Below are positions 45,273 to 59,029 of a DNA stretch of 64,000 bases, in pieces. This DNA is from Todiramphus chloris collaris (lineage: Eukaryota > Chordata > Aves > Coraciiformes > Alcedinidae). A program made the position numbers and the translations under genes. Within the stretch, counting starts at the first letter, position 1; each line of letters starts with the position of its first letter. The DNA lies in assembly GCA_025345505.1 (NCBI GenBank), contig JANVCC010000022.1, positions 27,570,375 through 27,634,374 of the forward strand, read 5' to 3'. The notes below the pieces were generated by a model that saw nothing but the letters and a program-made list of their open reading frames with translations, had not been told where the DNA came from and made no database searches.

Positions 45273-48200
45273 GTGATAACTTCTGCATTTGCCTTGCATC
45301 TTTTCTCTCACATAAATAATTTCTATCTTCTTTCTTGTCCTAGATTTAGTTTTTCTGTTTCAGACCATTTATCTTGTCCACCAGTTCTCTAAACAATTCA
45401 TTAATATTCTACTTTATAAATCTTAAATTACCAAGAATATGAAGAAAAAAATAATCACACCTTCATGAAAAAAAAAAAAAAGTTTGAAAGTAATAATTTT
45501 TCATTATCTGAATGTGTCCCTGATCAGACATCAAGAGTCATGGCTCACCCTGACCATTCAGCCACAAAATGAATTGGTTTTTCTAATTGTTAGGGCAAGT
45601 AGTCATGAAACCAAACTACTGAAGTTTTCATTGGATTCTTCAATGCTGGGCATTGTTTCATTAAGATGGAATATATTTTTGAAAGAGATTTTCATCTTCA
45701 TCATATATAAATGTATCTGCAAAACTGTGAAGAGCTATATGTCTAGTCAATAGATGACTCAGCTTGGAATAAACATGTAGAGAAACCAGTGAAGTGAAAG
45801 AGGCATGTAATCCCCGAATTGCTCATATCTAAGGAAGATGCAGTTTTCTGCTGATTGACTCTTTGGACTTTCATCTATACTGTATTCCTCTTTGTGGAAA
45901 TGTTTTCTGTGCTTACAATGCCACCTGCAAGCTCAGGCAAGGACAGAGTAGTAGTTTTTGCTGCTCACCGATCTGTTATTTGTTTCTTCCCCTAGAATTA
46001 TCATCCCTGGGAACTCCTGATAACTCCTGTGCAAACTATTCCACTCTGAATGATCCACAGACTTTCAGTCAGCAGAGGTGGATGCTGCCCCATGCCCTGG
46101 GCTCTGACTGACGTGTCCTGACACATGTATCCTTATTACGGCCTGTCCCTCTTTGCAGGGATTTTTTTTGTCTTGGGCACCTGCACAAGTGAAGAGACAC
46201 AATTCAACCCTGTTTATGGTGAAAACATTTTTACATCATTGAGAAATACTGTGAATACTTGTTTTAAGATAAAAGACCTTGTTCTGCTACCACAGAAGTT
46301 ACCCCAGTCACGGACTCCCTCCATTAGGCTTGCCAGGTTTTGACACCAACATATGCCTCTTGTTCTTCCATCAGTCCCCTAAGGATGAATAGTGACTGAG
46401 AAAAGACTCTGCCACTCTCACAAGCTTTTCTGTTCCCTTGTATAGTCTTAGGGGAAGCACCGAGGTTATTTTGGGGAAGTATTGACTCTTTTACAGAATA
46501 GAGGGCTCATTAAATCAAAATAAGAGCAACACTTTCAGCTGCTTCATTGTTATCGTTTCTATTGTTGCAAACGGCTGCTAGAAGCTGAAAAAAAGAAAAA
46601 AACAAGGGAAAAATAAAGCCAATAAAGAATAGATTCTTCAACATATCCTGAGCTGGAGATAAAGTGCAACACATCTCTTTTATGGCTTAGTTGGTAGTCT
46701 AACACCAAGTTCATAACCATCCTGAAGAGGCAACAGTACCACTGAGAAGGACAGAGGAGCTAGGATTTATAGAGAGGATGGTAAACTGGAAATGACAGTC
46801 TCACAAAAAAGGCAAATGCTGTATTGGGGCTGTGTTAACAGAAGTATCATGTAGTACAAGCAGAGAAGGGAACTTATTCCACTGTCATTGCAAACTCACT
46901 TAAGAGTCAGTTTGGAGGTAAAATGTTTTGTTTTGTTGTTTTGTTTTTTTTTTAAAACAGAGGGATCAAATTGTTAAAAAGAGAGAGGTAAATCAAGGAA
47001 AACAGTAAAAGGGCTGGAAAATGAGTCACGTGGAAAGAAGGGCAGCTGGTGCCCGGAAGAAACAGAGGAGAAGGGTGACCAAATACAGAGCACAGCAGGG
47101 ACCTCTTCTGTGTTTGCTGGGAACACTGAAAGAAATTGTGAAAGTGGGAGGATTTCTCAGTAGTATGGAAATCTATTCTTGGAAAGAAGCAGCATAAGAA
47201 GGAAACTGGAGAGCGTTAACTGTACAAATTTATGATTTTAGGATACACAGCAGGGAGTGAATGTAGTAATCTAGGAAATCCATTTAGTTTTTTGATGTCC
47301 TTAAGGAGTAAAAATTTGTGTTTCTAACTACTATTCTGGTATTTGGAATACTAACAGCCACCTCTTTTGTAATCAAATTACAAAGCAAACAAGGAAACAA
47401 ACAAACCAGGAGTTTGAGAGATGGATTGGTTTTTGGGTTCCCACATGCTCAATCTTAGAGAGGCTTCTCCAACATCATGAAAACCTGCAAAAAGTCTCAA
47501 GCTGAACACCTGAAATTGTGTGAAGTGGCTTTTGAAATTCTTGGTCAAGATAATCTGCTTCTTAGAACAAACAGTCTGCAGATGCAACCTTTTGTTTTTT
47601 TGTCCATAAATGGACCATGAGCCATGTATGAAAACAGATATTCAAAGGTGACATAAGATAACATGTTGCCTTCCTTAGAAATATATTTACATTTTCAAGA
47701 GAGTTCCACAAACATAAGACCTCTGTAAATATAGACTGGCATATAGACATATAGTGAGCATGGCACGTATGCAAGCCTTCAGGAAAAATCAGGAGGATAG
47801 TGGCCCATTTTCATAATCTCTTTCCAGAGCTTGCTCTCACACCTCACTGTTTCTAAAATTTTTTTTACTTTGTTCACTTTCTTCTGATTTTATACCTTGG
47901 CAGCTCAGTGGCAGTGCTTGACTGAAGGATGCCCTGGGGAAATAGAAGTTTCTAGAGGATATTCAGTGAACAAGGCAGCATAGAAAAGTTGACATGAATA
48001 TGACTGACAGTTATTATTTCCCAGGAACTCTTTTTGAAATTGAACACAAGTGTTACTGCTGGACCTGCATGAAATTTGAAGTGCCTAGCCTATGAGAAAA
48101 TTCTGGATTCTCAGCATTTATGTCACCCAAAATTAGTGAAAAAAAATTACTTGGACTTTTCTTTGTTTTTCACTGGCATACCAGCAAAGGTCAGTAAATG

Positions 48201-48739
48201 GGTGCCTTTAAGGCAGCTCATGGAGAGATAAGCCTGTTATTAGAGAAACACTGGCTATACTTTCCCAGGCTTGATCTATCTACCCTGTAATATCCATGCA
48301 GTGACCATCTGAGCTCTCAGGGACACTGCTACCTTCAGCTACCTTACTTGCCCTTCACACTGGACCCTGAGCAAGAACATTGGTGTGGGGTTTCCTTTTG
48401 GCCAGGATTGACATCTGCTGTAGCAAGGTGCCAAGTAAACGCATCGCCTGTGGTCCTTGGGGGTTAGCCAGCAGTCAGGATGTTGTGACACCTGTCAAGT
48501 GGATTTTCACTTTCTGGATGACTAAAAAGCAAAACCTCTTATCCATTTTCAGTTGTATTGGGGATTTCTCAGGTTTCAAGGTCATGAAAAGAGTGATGTT
48601 TATCCCCTCCAAGGTTTTAAGACAGTTTTGACTGCTTTTGCACTTTGCATGGATCTGATGCCCTCTCCTTCCTTATCTCTCAAGAGATTAATTGAGGTTA
48701 TTCATGCATCAGTGACAGCCTGTTGGAAATGTCACAAAC
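45273..48739. other. non-coding; A-rich run, no gene recognised
   Basis: It contains an A13 run ending near 45481 and a T/G-rich run near 46925-46955. Open frames up to 89 codons lack domains. Confidence 0.5.
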
Positions 48740-48825
48740 ATGGCTTGTTGAAAAGTAGGACTGGATAAGACCTCTTGGGTCATCAAGCCCAGCCTGGGTA
48801 ACAGCAGGCATCATATTATTAAACA
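48740..48825 (-). mobile_element. short ancient CR1 3'-UTR relic
   Basis: The plus strand reads AGTAGGACTGGATAAGACCT, CTTGGGTCATCAAGCCCAGC, CTGGGTAACAGCAGG. This follows the reversed CR1 3' UTR pattern of GGTTGGAAAGACCT, GGTCATCAAGTCCA, GCCCCTGCC..GCAGG. It is a small, old piece; the assignment rests on about 70 bases. Confidence 0.5.
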
Positions 48826-51636
48826 CAGAAGTGGAGCATAGCAAAGAATTATTGTGGAAAGACAAGCAGAAATACAAGATTCAAGATATCCACTGAAGAA
48901 CTTTTACAAGCCATTGGGAAGCTCAAGGTAATACACAGGTCCTGGTATATAGGTGCTAGTACATAAGCTCTATGCTGCCTTGCAAAAGACATTAAATGTC
49001 TGCTCACTTGGATTGTTTACATCAGAGAAGAACAAGGGGAACTCGCTGCTTTAGTTAAGTGAGTGGAGACGGCAATTAAAAAAAATTGTCTTTGTAGCAT
49101 ATCAGTTTTGAAGGCTTGCTATTTTGTAAATACTACTGCATATTATTCTGTGCCTGCAAGTCATTTTCTTCTGTTAGTGACTTCAGAACACAGCTTTATT
49201 TCTTATCTTGCAGGAAGGGGACTTGTTCTGCTAGTCTCTGCAAATACTCAGAACAAGAGACAGTCCTCACCCCACAAACACCCATTTCTTACTGTTTGCA
49301 AAATACTACTTTTCCAGTAAGTTGAATTATATATGGTTAATTAATAGTGCATTTCAGAAACTTCTAGGTGACTTTTCTGTACACCACTTGCACAATTTTA
49401 TTGTGACCTTAGGAATTTAATAACCATCAAGAATTGCTTTGCAATATGAAGCCTCTTGTAACAGCTGCTCTCAGCCAGCAGCCAGGCTGCTAATGATGGT
49501 GTTTTAAAAGGGGACTCAAGCTTGTTCTTGCGATCAGTTCCTGTAGCTGCTCTGATTTAACGCCTTTGGAGTGGATGAAGAAGAGAGTCTTGTTGGCTGC
49601 TTTCCACCAGCAATACCAGTCAAAGAGTGATGATCCTTGAAGGATTTGGGAGGCATAAGCATGGAGCAGATTTTTAGCACTGCCATTTACAAGAACCAAG
49701 GTGTATTAGTGCATAGGCAAAGCTGTGTAGTATAACCTTTAAAGATGACAATAGAAAAAGATCCTTTGTTCTCCTCATAGTTCAGTGTTTAAGGTTGTAA
49801 TAGAGCAGTTACCCCAAAATCTGACCTCAAGAGGTGAAGAGGCTATGAAACCTCCTGCAATAGACAGTTGAGGTCTTCCTGCACTATGCATGGCCCCACT
49901 GTGTACTCCCACCCTGCACGGTACTGAGCACTTCTTCCAGACACAACTCAGGCGGTGCAGGATTGACAACCAGAGCCAGAGAGGCTGTGAGGGGCCAGGA
50001 AGCCTTCATCTCCACCAGGAAGTGGTAGAGGCAGATGGAGAACAGAGCTTAGTAAGACTGTGTCATCTTCTACCAGAGATAAGCTCTCAGTATGCTAACA
50101 ACCTTGAGAGCCCAAAGGAAGATGAAGCCTAGGACATCTACGATTGCACAGCTGTTGCTGGATGTCTCAGATGGTCTCCTTCCTTCATGCCTGCTAAAGG
50201 CTCTGGTCTTCTAGCACTTAATCTGCCACTGTAGACAACTGCATCCTCTGTCTCTATGTAAAAGAGGCCCTGGTGTGTAAATTAGATACAACTCAGCCAT
50301 TTCAATCCAGTGACTTGCTAACCTGGTATGAACAAATGATGCTCTAAGTTGAGAGCAGAGAGGATCAGGATCCTAGTCTTAAGTGTAATGCCCGAGGAAA
50401 AAAAAAAAAAAGAGCAATAAATACAAGAGGCAGAAACAGCATGACCAAAACTGGAGAAGTATAAATCACACTGTGGAATGAAGTGCAGTGATTCACCTGC
50501 TATGCCGGATGCTGCTACCCTGCAGACAATCTGACAGCACAGCAGAAAAGAAATGCAACACACCAGAAATAAATACTCGCCCTCAACTGACACAATGCTA
50601 TTCATTTTGGGTTAATATATTTCTTCTTGAAATTCAGCAGAAACCCATAGCATACAAATCATCCCAACATCAATACAAGGTAAATGTGTGTGATTAAGGA
50701 AGGAGAGGAACATCAGCACAATTGCGACCCATAAAAGTTAACTATTATTGGGTTTCCTCTGCACGAGCACATGCATCCTCTTTGACCATCCACATAACAC
50801 CGGCTTACCTTTCATTCACCCTTATTCCTTCTCTCTATAATATGAGTCCCTTCAAAAATTTTTACAATATTGTCATCAGCATGACCAGTAACAAGGCACA
50901 GCAAAGTCAAAGAAGGTATAAAAAGTTGTAACGACAAACTTAGAAAGGGTGCAGATGTGTTATAATAAGGTTGGGAGTAGAGAGTCAAGGTACCCTGAGA
51001 GATGGCCACTGAAAAGTGGAGGTTCCTGGATGTGACTCTCAGGATTGAGAACAAGCAAGGAAGAGTAAGCCAGGTAATATTTGTAAGCAATATCTCCTGT
51101 TTAATGTAGCAAGTACCACTGGATGGGAGAGGTTCTCAGCATACCTCAGGAGCTGTTTCCCGCTTCCCAGGATCAGGCTCTTAATTACCAATAGAGGAAA
51201 GCAGCATTGTAAATGCAATGGTGACCATCTGCTGACAAACAGAGGCCTTTCTGAAGGGGACATCCAGCATTTGCCATGATTTTCTGTGGTCTGGGAGCTG
51301 CTCAGAAAGTCACAGTAAGAGTAGGAGGTTAGTCCACTGTTTAGAGTGAGGATGTCAGGACCGTTGAGCAGTTCCCCTGGCTCTGGAAAGAAGCATGGTC
51401 AGGACTAAGCAACATAGTGCTTACAGCCAAGTGCAAAGGGTCTTCAGTTTTGTTTGTTATTCAGCCAAAGCTAATGGAGGTATAAATCCTTCCACTTCAG
51501 CAAAGGGATGCAAAAATAAGGAGTGAAAGCTCAGAGCAACAAGGTGATTCTTACAAACCTATTCCTAACTTGCCCTAAGAATCTGAGTTAACTCCTGTGT
51601 TAGCCAGTAACTTACGTTTCCATGGGATAAATGGGG
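48826..51636. other. non-coding, nothing recognised
   Basis: An A run lies at about 50399-50411. Open frames of up to 95 codons are unremarkable. The segment ends at the LTR boundary at 51637. Confidence 0.5.
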
Positions 51637-52049
51637 TGCTATGGTTTAAACCCTTCTGGCAGATAAACACCAGACAGCTGCTCACCCCTCACCTCCCATG
51701 GGATGAGAAGGAGAACTGGGAGGAAAAAAAGGTGAAACTTCATGGGTTGAGGCAAGACAGTTTCATAGAACAACACAAAGAGAGAAGAAACAGCAGTAGT
51801 AATGATAATACTCATGAAATAATGTACAAAGCAAGAGATACAAACTGCGAGGCTTCAGCAACACCCAAGACATGCTGTCCCCACTCCCAAGCGCAGGGAT
51901 CCCAGCCCCCACCAGCCCTTCCCTTATATAGGGGGCATGACATCAGTATGGTATCGAATCTCCCATTGGCTGGTCCGTTTGTTTATCCCGGCTGTGATCC
52001 CTCCCAGCTGCTTGTGAAAATTAACCCTATCCTAGCCGAGCCCAGGACA
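51637..52049 (-). mobile_element. solo LTR of an avian ERV, about 413 bp, minus strand
   Basis: On the minus strand it starts TGTCCTGGGCTCGGCTAGGA (52049 downwards) and ends TTTAAACCATAGCA at 51637, giving TG...CA termini. It contains GCAGCTGGGAGGGATCACAG, a CCAATGGGAGATTCGATACC block, a CATACTGATGTCATG block and a CCCTATATAAGGG TATA-box-like site (about 51922-51935). Near the end it carries CTGTCTTGCCTCAACCCATG and CAGCTGTCTGGTGTT. It is the same family as 1279-1440. No retroviral genes adjoin it. The flanks (CATGA right, TGGGG left on the plus strand) do not form a target duplication. A 176-codon plus-strand frame over this region (51597-52127) is antisense LTR sequence, not a gene. Confidence 0.9.
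51922..51935 (-). promoter_or_regulatory. putative LTR TATA box
   Basis: The site CCCCTATATAAGG on the minus strand lies in the middle of the LTR, upstream of where R would begin. This position fits the core promoter of an ERV LTR. Activity today is unknown. Confidence 0.5.
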
Positions 52050-54509
52050 CATGAAAAGTGCTATTTACCTATCCGGGGAATCGTGGAGGCTGACGAATAC
52101 CTTGTAAATATGCTAAAAGGTTATTAGGAGAAAGTAACTGGCACCTTCCCCAAATGTAGCAGCAGACTTTGCCGCTGCCATCTACAACAGGAAGAGATTT
52201 GTCTCCTTTCACCTCCTCGTTCCTTCTTCCTTGTACATGCCCTCAGTAAATGCTTTCTTGCTCTTGGTTTTCTCTGATGGAAAAGGCACTTGCCAGACCT
52301 GGAGGCCAACAAGCACTTATCTTCCATTTTCTGAATTACCCTCTAGTCACTGCCTCTCACAAGGGCACAGCAGCAGAAAAACTAGTTCACTTGCTCTTTC
52401 AGGTCCCCATGACAAGATGCTACATTTACCTCATAATTTATACAATGTTCTTTTGTACTCTATACTCCTAGCATTAGTTAAATCCTTACTCATATTTTAA
52501 TAACTAATACCATCTGTTAGAAAAATCTGTAAAAGAATTGTTATCCAGCAGCAACATGAGCATACTATGATAACAGGGGAAATTTTCTTGGCAGACTTCT
52601 CTTCTCCAGCTGTTTCTTTGGCCCCTTACATCCTCTGCTGTTTTTCTAAAACAGAGCCTCTGCCCTTGATTTTGAGTAGATTTTATGAGATGTGGTTATC
52701 TAGAGATTTATTTTTAGGGAGAAGTGCTCTTAGGAGGGTGCAGGTTGTCTAATGTGTGAATTCATGAAAGCAAATGGGTGCAAGTATCCTTGTACAGCAA
52801 TAGCATCTCTGGGTTTGAGTTAGGGACCAGTGCTGCATCCATCTCAGAGCCGCGGAAGCACGCTGACCACCTGCAATCCCTGCCCCAAGGATTTTACTGC
52901 CCTGTCGCATGGTAAGAGAAACAGTGAAGGAAACACAAAACGACACTGATGAAAAGCTGAGGTCCCAGCATATTGAGCACACAAGCAGTTTTGTCCAATA
53001 TTTCATGGGCACCCAAGGTAAATTGAAAGGAGAAAGGCAGAAAGAGACGGTCCAACAGTGCTATAGAGATTTACAGGTTATGTTGCAGCAGGTGAGACCA
53101 TGATGTAGCCAGAGAGAAAACTGAACTGATAGTTTGAGCTTCTGCAGAGCATGTGTGAACTGAAGCCTCTTCAGTAAATAAAAGCACAGAAGATGATGAA
53201 GCCATACTTGAAAACTCACTTGTGTATTACTTTTGCAACTGTCAGTCAAGTACCTCTGACTCAATGGAAGATGTTGTGGCAGGGAGCTTTGCTTTTGGGG
53301 TTTGGGACATTGTGGAGCTGAGTGTGTGAAGGTGGCTATGCTGCCCCAGGGCCAGGGCAAAGAACAGGTCTTGCTCTCCCACGTGTGACTTCATCTGGAG
53401 AGATGCCTCAGATGAAAAGACTTTGTGAGAGATATCCTGAAGTTTAATCCAGGCAGATGTTTCCTGTGCAGCAGAAAGATCCCTGCAGTGCTTTGTCAGT
53501 GCTCAGCTAATGAGGGAGAGAGTGTGTTTCATCTTTGTTATCATGGTAAGTTAACCACAATCCAACGAGTGTTTTATAGATAATGAGTCCTGTCACACAT
53601 ACAATTTGTCCCTCACATGAAAGTCATCAACATACCTACTGCTGATCAGAAATCCAGGTATTTATCTCCATGTTTTATTCACAGTCTAATGATCTGCCAG
53701 GCTAAAGGCTGGATTTAAAGTTGATTGCTATCAACATTTACATCTGGGAATGCATCAGAAAGTCAAGAAGCATTTGGGAAATTGGTTGTCAGATAATTGC
53801 CTTAGAGGGCAATTCCATAGTGTGAGGTGAGAAGGAACTTTTTGGGCTCAGGGGTCACTTGGGAACAGTTAGGAAAAGGGGAGCAGAAAATAAAATGTAT
53901 CTCTCATGGAAGCTTATGTTGGTGGGACTGGTGGCAAGCAACAAAAGTCTGCCATGGCTCCTACTTGCCCCCGGCAGGATGGGATAAGTGTTGCATGCAT
54001 GCAATTGCCTTAAAGACATTTCTTCAAGAGCTGAAGTAATGTATCCATGGCCTTGCAAGAGTTCTTGTGGCTGTCTGTGGATGGCCAGATGGATGTTAGG
54101 ATACCCACCCAAGGGGAGATGTTCCCATACACTGGGCACACTGGCTCCAGCCTCCCAGCATGGGCTTCCCTGGGCTCAGCCATGGTGATGGGTGTGGGGA
54201 AAAGGAGGAGAACCCCTCTGCTGCTCTGCTTGGGGTGAGCAAAGTTTTGGTGCCGGTGGCAAGGCAAGGCAAGGCAGGAGGCAGCCACATGAGGTACACA
54301 TGAGCCACATGTGTACAGATGATTAATTTATATTCTGTGCTCCTTTGCAGATACTCTTCAGAGAGCAAACCTTCTTAGAAGAATGCACTCTGTTAGAAAA
54401 ATCTGGCATTTGAAATACCGAGAATTGGCTCACATTTATTTATTCCCTTATTGGCACCTATCAGTCATTGAGCGTTTTGTCATTTCAATAGAAGAAGAAA
54501 CAAATGTTG
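52050..54509. other. non-coding; GC-richer pocket near 53.9-54.3 kb
   Basis: No repeat family recognised. A short GGCAA array lies at 54264-54280 and many overlapping open frames occur at 53827-54368 because the local GC content is higher. None shows a domain. Confidence 0.5.
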
Positions 54510-54550
54510 CTTTATTTTATTTTATTTTGTTTTATTTTATTTTATTTTAG
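54510..54550. repeat. (TTTTA)n pentanucleotide microsatellite
   Basis: About 40 bases of TTTTA units with one TTTTG variant in the middle. Pure simple repeat. Confidence 0.96.
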
Positions 54551-57519
54551 TTACTTTGTGAGACAGAGGCCAGGTTATGAAATTATCAGCAGAGCTGTGC
54601 TAACAATTACTTTATTTTTGTACCTGGAGAAAACCAACAAAGCAAAGCAGGACATGAGATGTGTCACTTTGCCTTACACTTTTGCTGGATATACATGGTC
54701 AAAGGGATGTATTTTTTGCACTTCATGTGAAAAGTTGTACATGATTTTTCGCCTCCATAAACAATGTATTTTAATAAACAAACACACATCAGATTTACAA
54801 AATACAGTAAACTTTACATAAAAAAAAGAAAAATACTATCTTGCAACAAGAAAATGCACCAGAAGAGTGGATTTTTCTTACTTTTATCTTTCTATGATTA
54901 TTTATTTCTAAGTTCATTTAATTTTATAGTCATTGCTAAAAGTCCCCTTAAATTTTTAAAGTAACAAAATGTGATTATAAAAATGCTTTTCCTCACTTGT
55001 CTTCTGTGATGTATGCTGAATATATTCTCAAAAAAGTTATCTAAACCTACATGCAATATGCAGTGAAGAGACCGAAATATTCTCCAAATGAGATGTATAA
55101 CTTTAAAGACAGAGTCAAATTTTCTTCACTAGGATTTACTGAAAAATATCCTATCTAAACTATTTTTGTCAGAAAATTCGATTGCAATAATTTTTCATGT
55201 TATATATAACAGGTTTCCACACTAATCCGTGGATGTCTTTGGAAAAAAACCAAACAAAACACGCCCACAAATGTAAGCAAAACTCAGAAAATTTTTGATT
55301 TTCAATCTAAAAAAAAAAACCATTAAAATGTCTCAGAGAGAATGATTTCTTTAATGACATTTTCCATGGAAAAATCAAATCTCACTCTGATTCATCATAC
55401 CCACAATGTTTCACACAGCATACAATTTCCCTAACAGAAAATACCATCTCTCCCTCAGCAAAGAAAATGCATTCACACAGAATCATATTCAATTAAAGGC
55501 CTGCAAACTGTCTGATTTAAAACTGAGGTAGCTACTGCATTCTAAAAAGTTATGGTCCTTTTTTTTCAGGAGAAATAATATTCTTTTATGTTACCTCCAA
55601 AGTGCTAGACATGCCCAACCTTATTTGGTCTGAAGGTGACAAAAAGAAAAACTCACTTAAAGAAACCGGGACTGATTCATTGTGGGGATCATTAACCATT
55701 TCCAGAGTGTGGGATTATCAGCACTGTAGCTCCACTGAGGTTTCAAGAAATTTCTTTTCCTTCATTTTTATTGGTAAACATTTATAGTATTTTTAATGGA
55801 TATTTTTTTCATAGGAAAATGTAGACTTTACTTTTTTTTTGAGGGAAAGAAAAAAGTGTCAGAAAATCAGGATGAAATGCTGTTTCAGATTGCCCCTAGG
55901 TCAGTTTGTGCTTGCCTGAGCTGCCACAATGCCCAGGGTGAATTTTTTTGTCAAGCACCTCAAGTTTCTGTTTCCTGCCACGGGAGTTCAGTGGCTGATG
56001 GCTAGAGGGGCACAGGCCATACAGGCTGCAGTTCTCTGGTGGCACAAACAGACATAACTTAAAGTCAAGCTGAGACAAAATGTTGCAAATGACATTTCTT
56101 TCTGAGATGTTCTCTGCAGAAGAAAAAAAAAATTAAAAAAAAAAATCACTGTTTCAACTTCCTACTTTAAGACTGAAAACACTGATGGAGTTTTCACTTC
56201 TCTTTTTATTTCAACTTTCATGAAGCAGAGGTGGTGATGGAGGTGATGGAAAAGGGAGGATATACCTGGGGCTGTGAGAAATTATCAGGTTTACAAAGTG
56301 TAATTGCCTAAACCATAGTTTAGATAATTTCATGGGCTAGATCTAACTCCTGAAAGGTATTCTGAGCCTGGCAAAGGCTAGTCCTGATCACCTCTTGATT
56401 TTATAAATATGACATTTGAAAGGTAATGAAGGGTACAAGGAAATTGTTTAGGTTATTTGGGAATGAACAGTCCATACTGCCCCGAAGAAAGGCACAAATT
56501 ATTTATCTAAGTACTCAGTACTTTGCAGTATCATCAGTCTGGAGGGTATTTCGTTGGGCAGCAGGTGATCTTTTAAGCTTGCAAGTTGGAAGAAAATGTG
56601 TTTAAATTCAAAACACCAAGGGAAAGCAGACAAATCAAAAGTCTGCAATGTGAATACTTTAGCTTAATTGACTGCCGCTTTATTACTGGGCTGGTTTCGT
56701 TATTTCTCTGCAATAACTGCTTTTATCTCTTTATTGAGGAAATTAAAAGAAATCAATCAGCAATTTTTTTGTAGGCAGAAGGAATATATTTCCAAACAAA
56801 CAGGAAAGGGGCATTTTTGACTGAGCTTCCCAGAAAGTATTGCCTGGTTTGCTCAAATGAAGGAAGGCAGAGGAATATCTGAAACATTTTTGGCATTTTT
56901 TTTAGCCTGCAAAAGGATAATTATGTGGAAACTGGTCTCTCTTTTGTGCCTTGTCTGCAATTCTTTTCCCTGGTGTGTGTGCTGCGGGTAGAACTGAGAG
57001 GGACAGGGCAGCTGGGCTGGGACCAGAAAATGGGCTGAAGTTCTCTGTAGATTTCTTTTATTGTCTATTTTGGTAATTCTGGATGGATATGGGTCTGGAA
57101 AGGAATACAGATGAGTGACCAGCCTCCTTGTCCTGTAGTCTGCATGGCATATTGAAACCCTCAGAACAATGAAAAAGTATAGCTGCTGGTTCGATTTTGA
57201 GAAAGATTTAAGAACCACATATCAGATAAAACTGAAAAAGCAAGACTATAAAACTATGATGCTTTTTTTTCGGTAGATGCTTGTCTTGTAATACATGCTA
57301 TAAGACATGCTATTTTATGGGAAAAAGGACAAAGAGTATGGTGGAATTCATCCTCACACTCAGTGATGAAATTTGATTAGAGAGCCAAAATGAGACTGAC
57401 AAATGTGACAGGAGCTGAAGAAAATCTGAAGCACAAAATTATTTGCAGCACACTGGGATCGAAGGAGGGCAGAAGGCCAGAGGGAATATTAAAGCAGCAT
57501 GATGTCAATTAGAAATTGG
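54551..57519. other. non-coding, strongly AT-rich
   Basis: From about 54700 to 55600 the sequence is notably AT-rich, with many TTTTTA, ATTTAT and AAAAA words but no single array. It might act as a matrix-attachment type region, though that is only a compositional guess. A-rich runs occur at 55310-55320 and 56123-56147. Nothing coding recognised. Confidence 0.45.
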
Positions 57520-59029
57520 TTTTATTGTGGGATAAACATCCTTACAAAACCAGAATTAATGAGCACCTCTAAAATATTTCAGTATTTTAGAGGGTGATAA
57601 CATTCAAGTATGATGCTTTAGTTTCAGTCTGGATCCTGGGTAGAGGGAAATAATAATAGTAATGATGTTTCAAGTAATAACAGTAATCACAATAAATTTG
57701 ACCCTGTATCATTCTTTGTTTATGCTTCTTAGAAAGTTTTGAGACTAAATAAAAAAAGGAAGATTTTCAGGCTTTGATTAATAGGACCATTATATCCCAG
57801 CAATTGCATCAAACTGCTTCACAAATCTGAACCCTTGAAAATAGCTTCAGCTTGCTGCAGAACACCCCGTACTTTAGGCCTCTGCTGTCCTCTGCACTAC
57901 AAATTTGCATTGTACTCAACAGATAAACACCATTATTAGTCTGAGCATTTAGGCAATGAGATGCAGTCAGTTTTGCTTCATGCCAAGTTTCAGTTGGCAT
58001 CTCACAGTTTCAATAGATGGCTTCTTAATGTGATGTTAAATCCCTGCTTTTCTGCTAATCTTCCCTCTGTGGAACATGGCTGGCTTGGCAGCCCTGAATG
58101 AGCTAACACATACAAAAAACAGCAAGTGAGCAACATGGGGTATCACTGCACTACATTTCAACCTTTTGCTAACAGGCTGTGTTAGCCTTGGGTAAAAAGG
58201 CTTCTTCCAGCTCAGTAGCACTAGTAAGTTCAGCAGGTCTTTTGGAGCTGTGACCTCTGCTCCTTGCCAGTGCTGGTGGGGACAGCCCATACCATGGGGA
58301 TTGCACCTCAGATATTGCCTAGAAGTTGAGATCTAGGCTCTGTTCTGACATGCTTTCCCACTATCATACAAGGCAGTCTGTTTAAATTGTGTCCCTCTCT
58401 TTGAACACTGTCTCAGCTTCTTACTCTGCCAACTGTCCTTGTTGCATCTGGATAGCTCCTAAATGGGCTCTGCTTTATGTTGTGCCCTCCTAGTAGAGGA
58501 CCCAAGTGTGAACTAAGGCTGTAGTTACATCATGTCATGCCCCTTGTCTTCAGTACAGGCAAAACCAGATTGCCCCAAAGAACCCAGCTCATCTCCTGGA
58601 GTGCAGACAACCAAGACAGGCCCCGTTGTCTGGAAGGTGTGGTGTGTTCCTGTGCTCCCACCAAGGACAGTGGCAGGTGAGCCTGCATTGCTCTGTGACT
58701 CCCGCCCTTGGTAGCAGGAGGGAGATGAAGATTTCCCTTAGCTGTCGTGTCAGACAAGAGCATGTGCTCTGGGGTCACATTACCACCAGATATACTTCAT
58801 TAACATCAGCTTCACCTCCCACCTCTTCTCACTTACAATCTGTCACTTGGAGCATGCAGCAAATAGACCTTTTGCTCTCCTATCACTCAAGCGCTATATC
58901 CTCATCAGAAAAAAAACCCCAAAACAACTGACACTGAACATCTTAGAAGCTTTCAAGAAATTTCCTGCTGAATTTCACTCTTGCTAAGGCTCTTTCAAAC
59001 AAGTGTTGATCAGTGATTACACTTTATTT
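57520..59029. other. non-coding, nothing recognised
   Basis: Open frames of 60 to 101 codons are short and overlapping. The part near 57560-57720 holds AAAATATTTCAGTATTTTAG (an imperfect palindrome) and AATAATAGTAATGATG words. Confidence 0.45.

Noticed and set aside
51597-52127. 176-codon plus-strand frame
   Set aside because: It lies over an LTR in the antisense direction; LTRs of this type are not known to encode protein, and the sequence is explained by the repeat.
53827-54368. Cluster of overlapping frames on both strands
   Set aside because: Higher local GC content lowers stop frequency on all frames; none shows a domain or a consistent exon structure.
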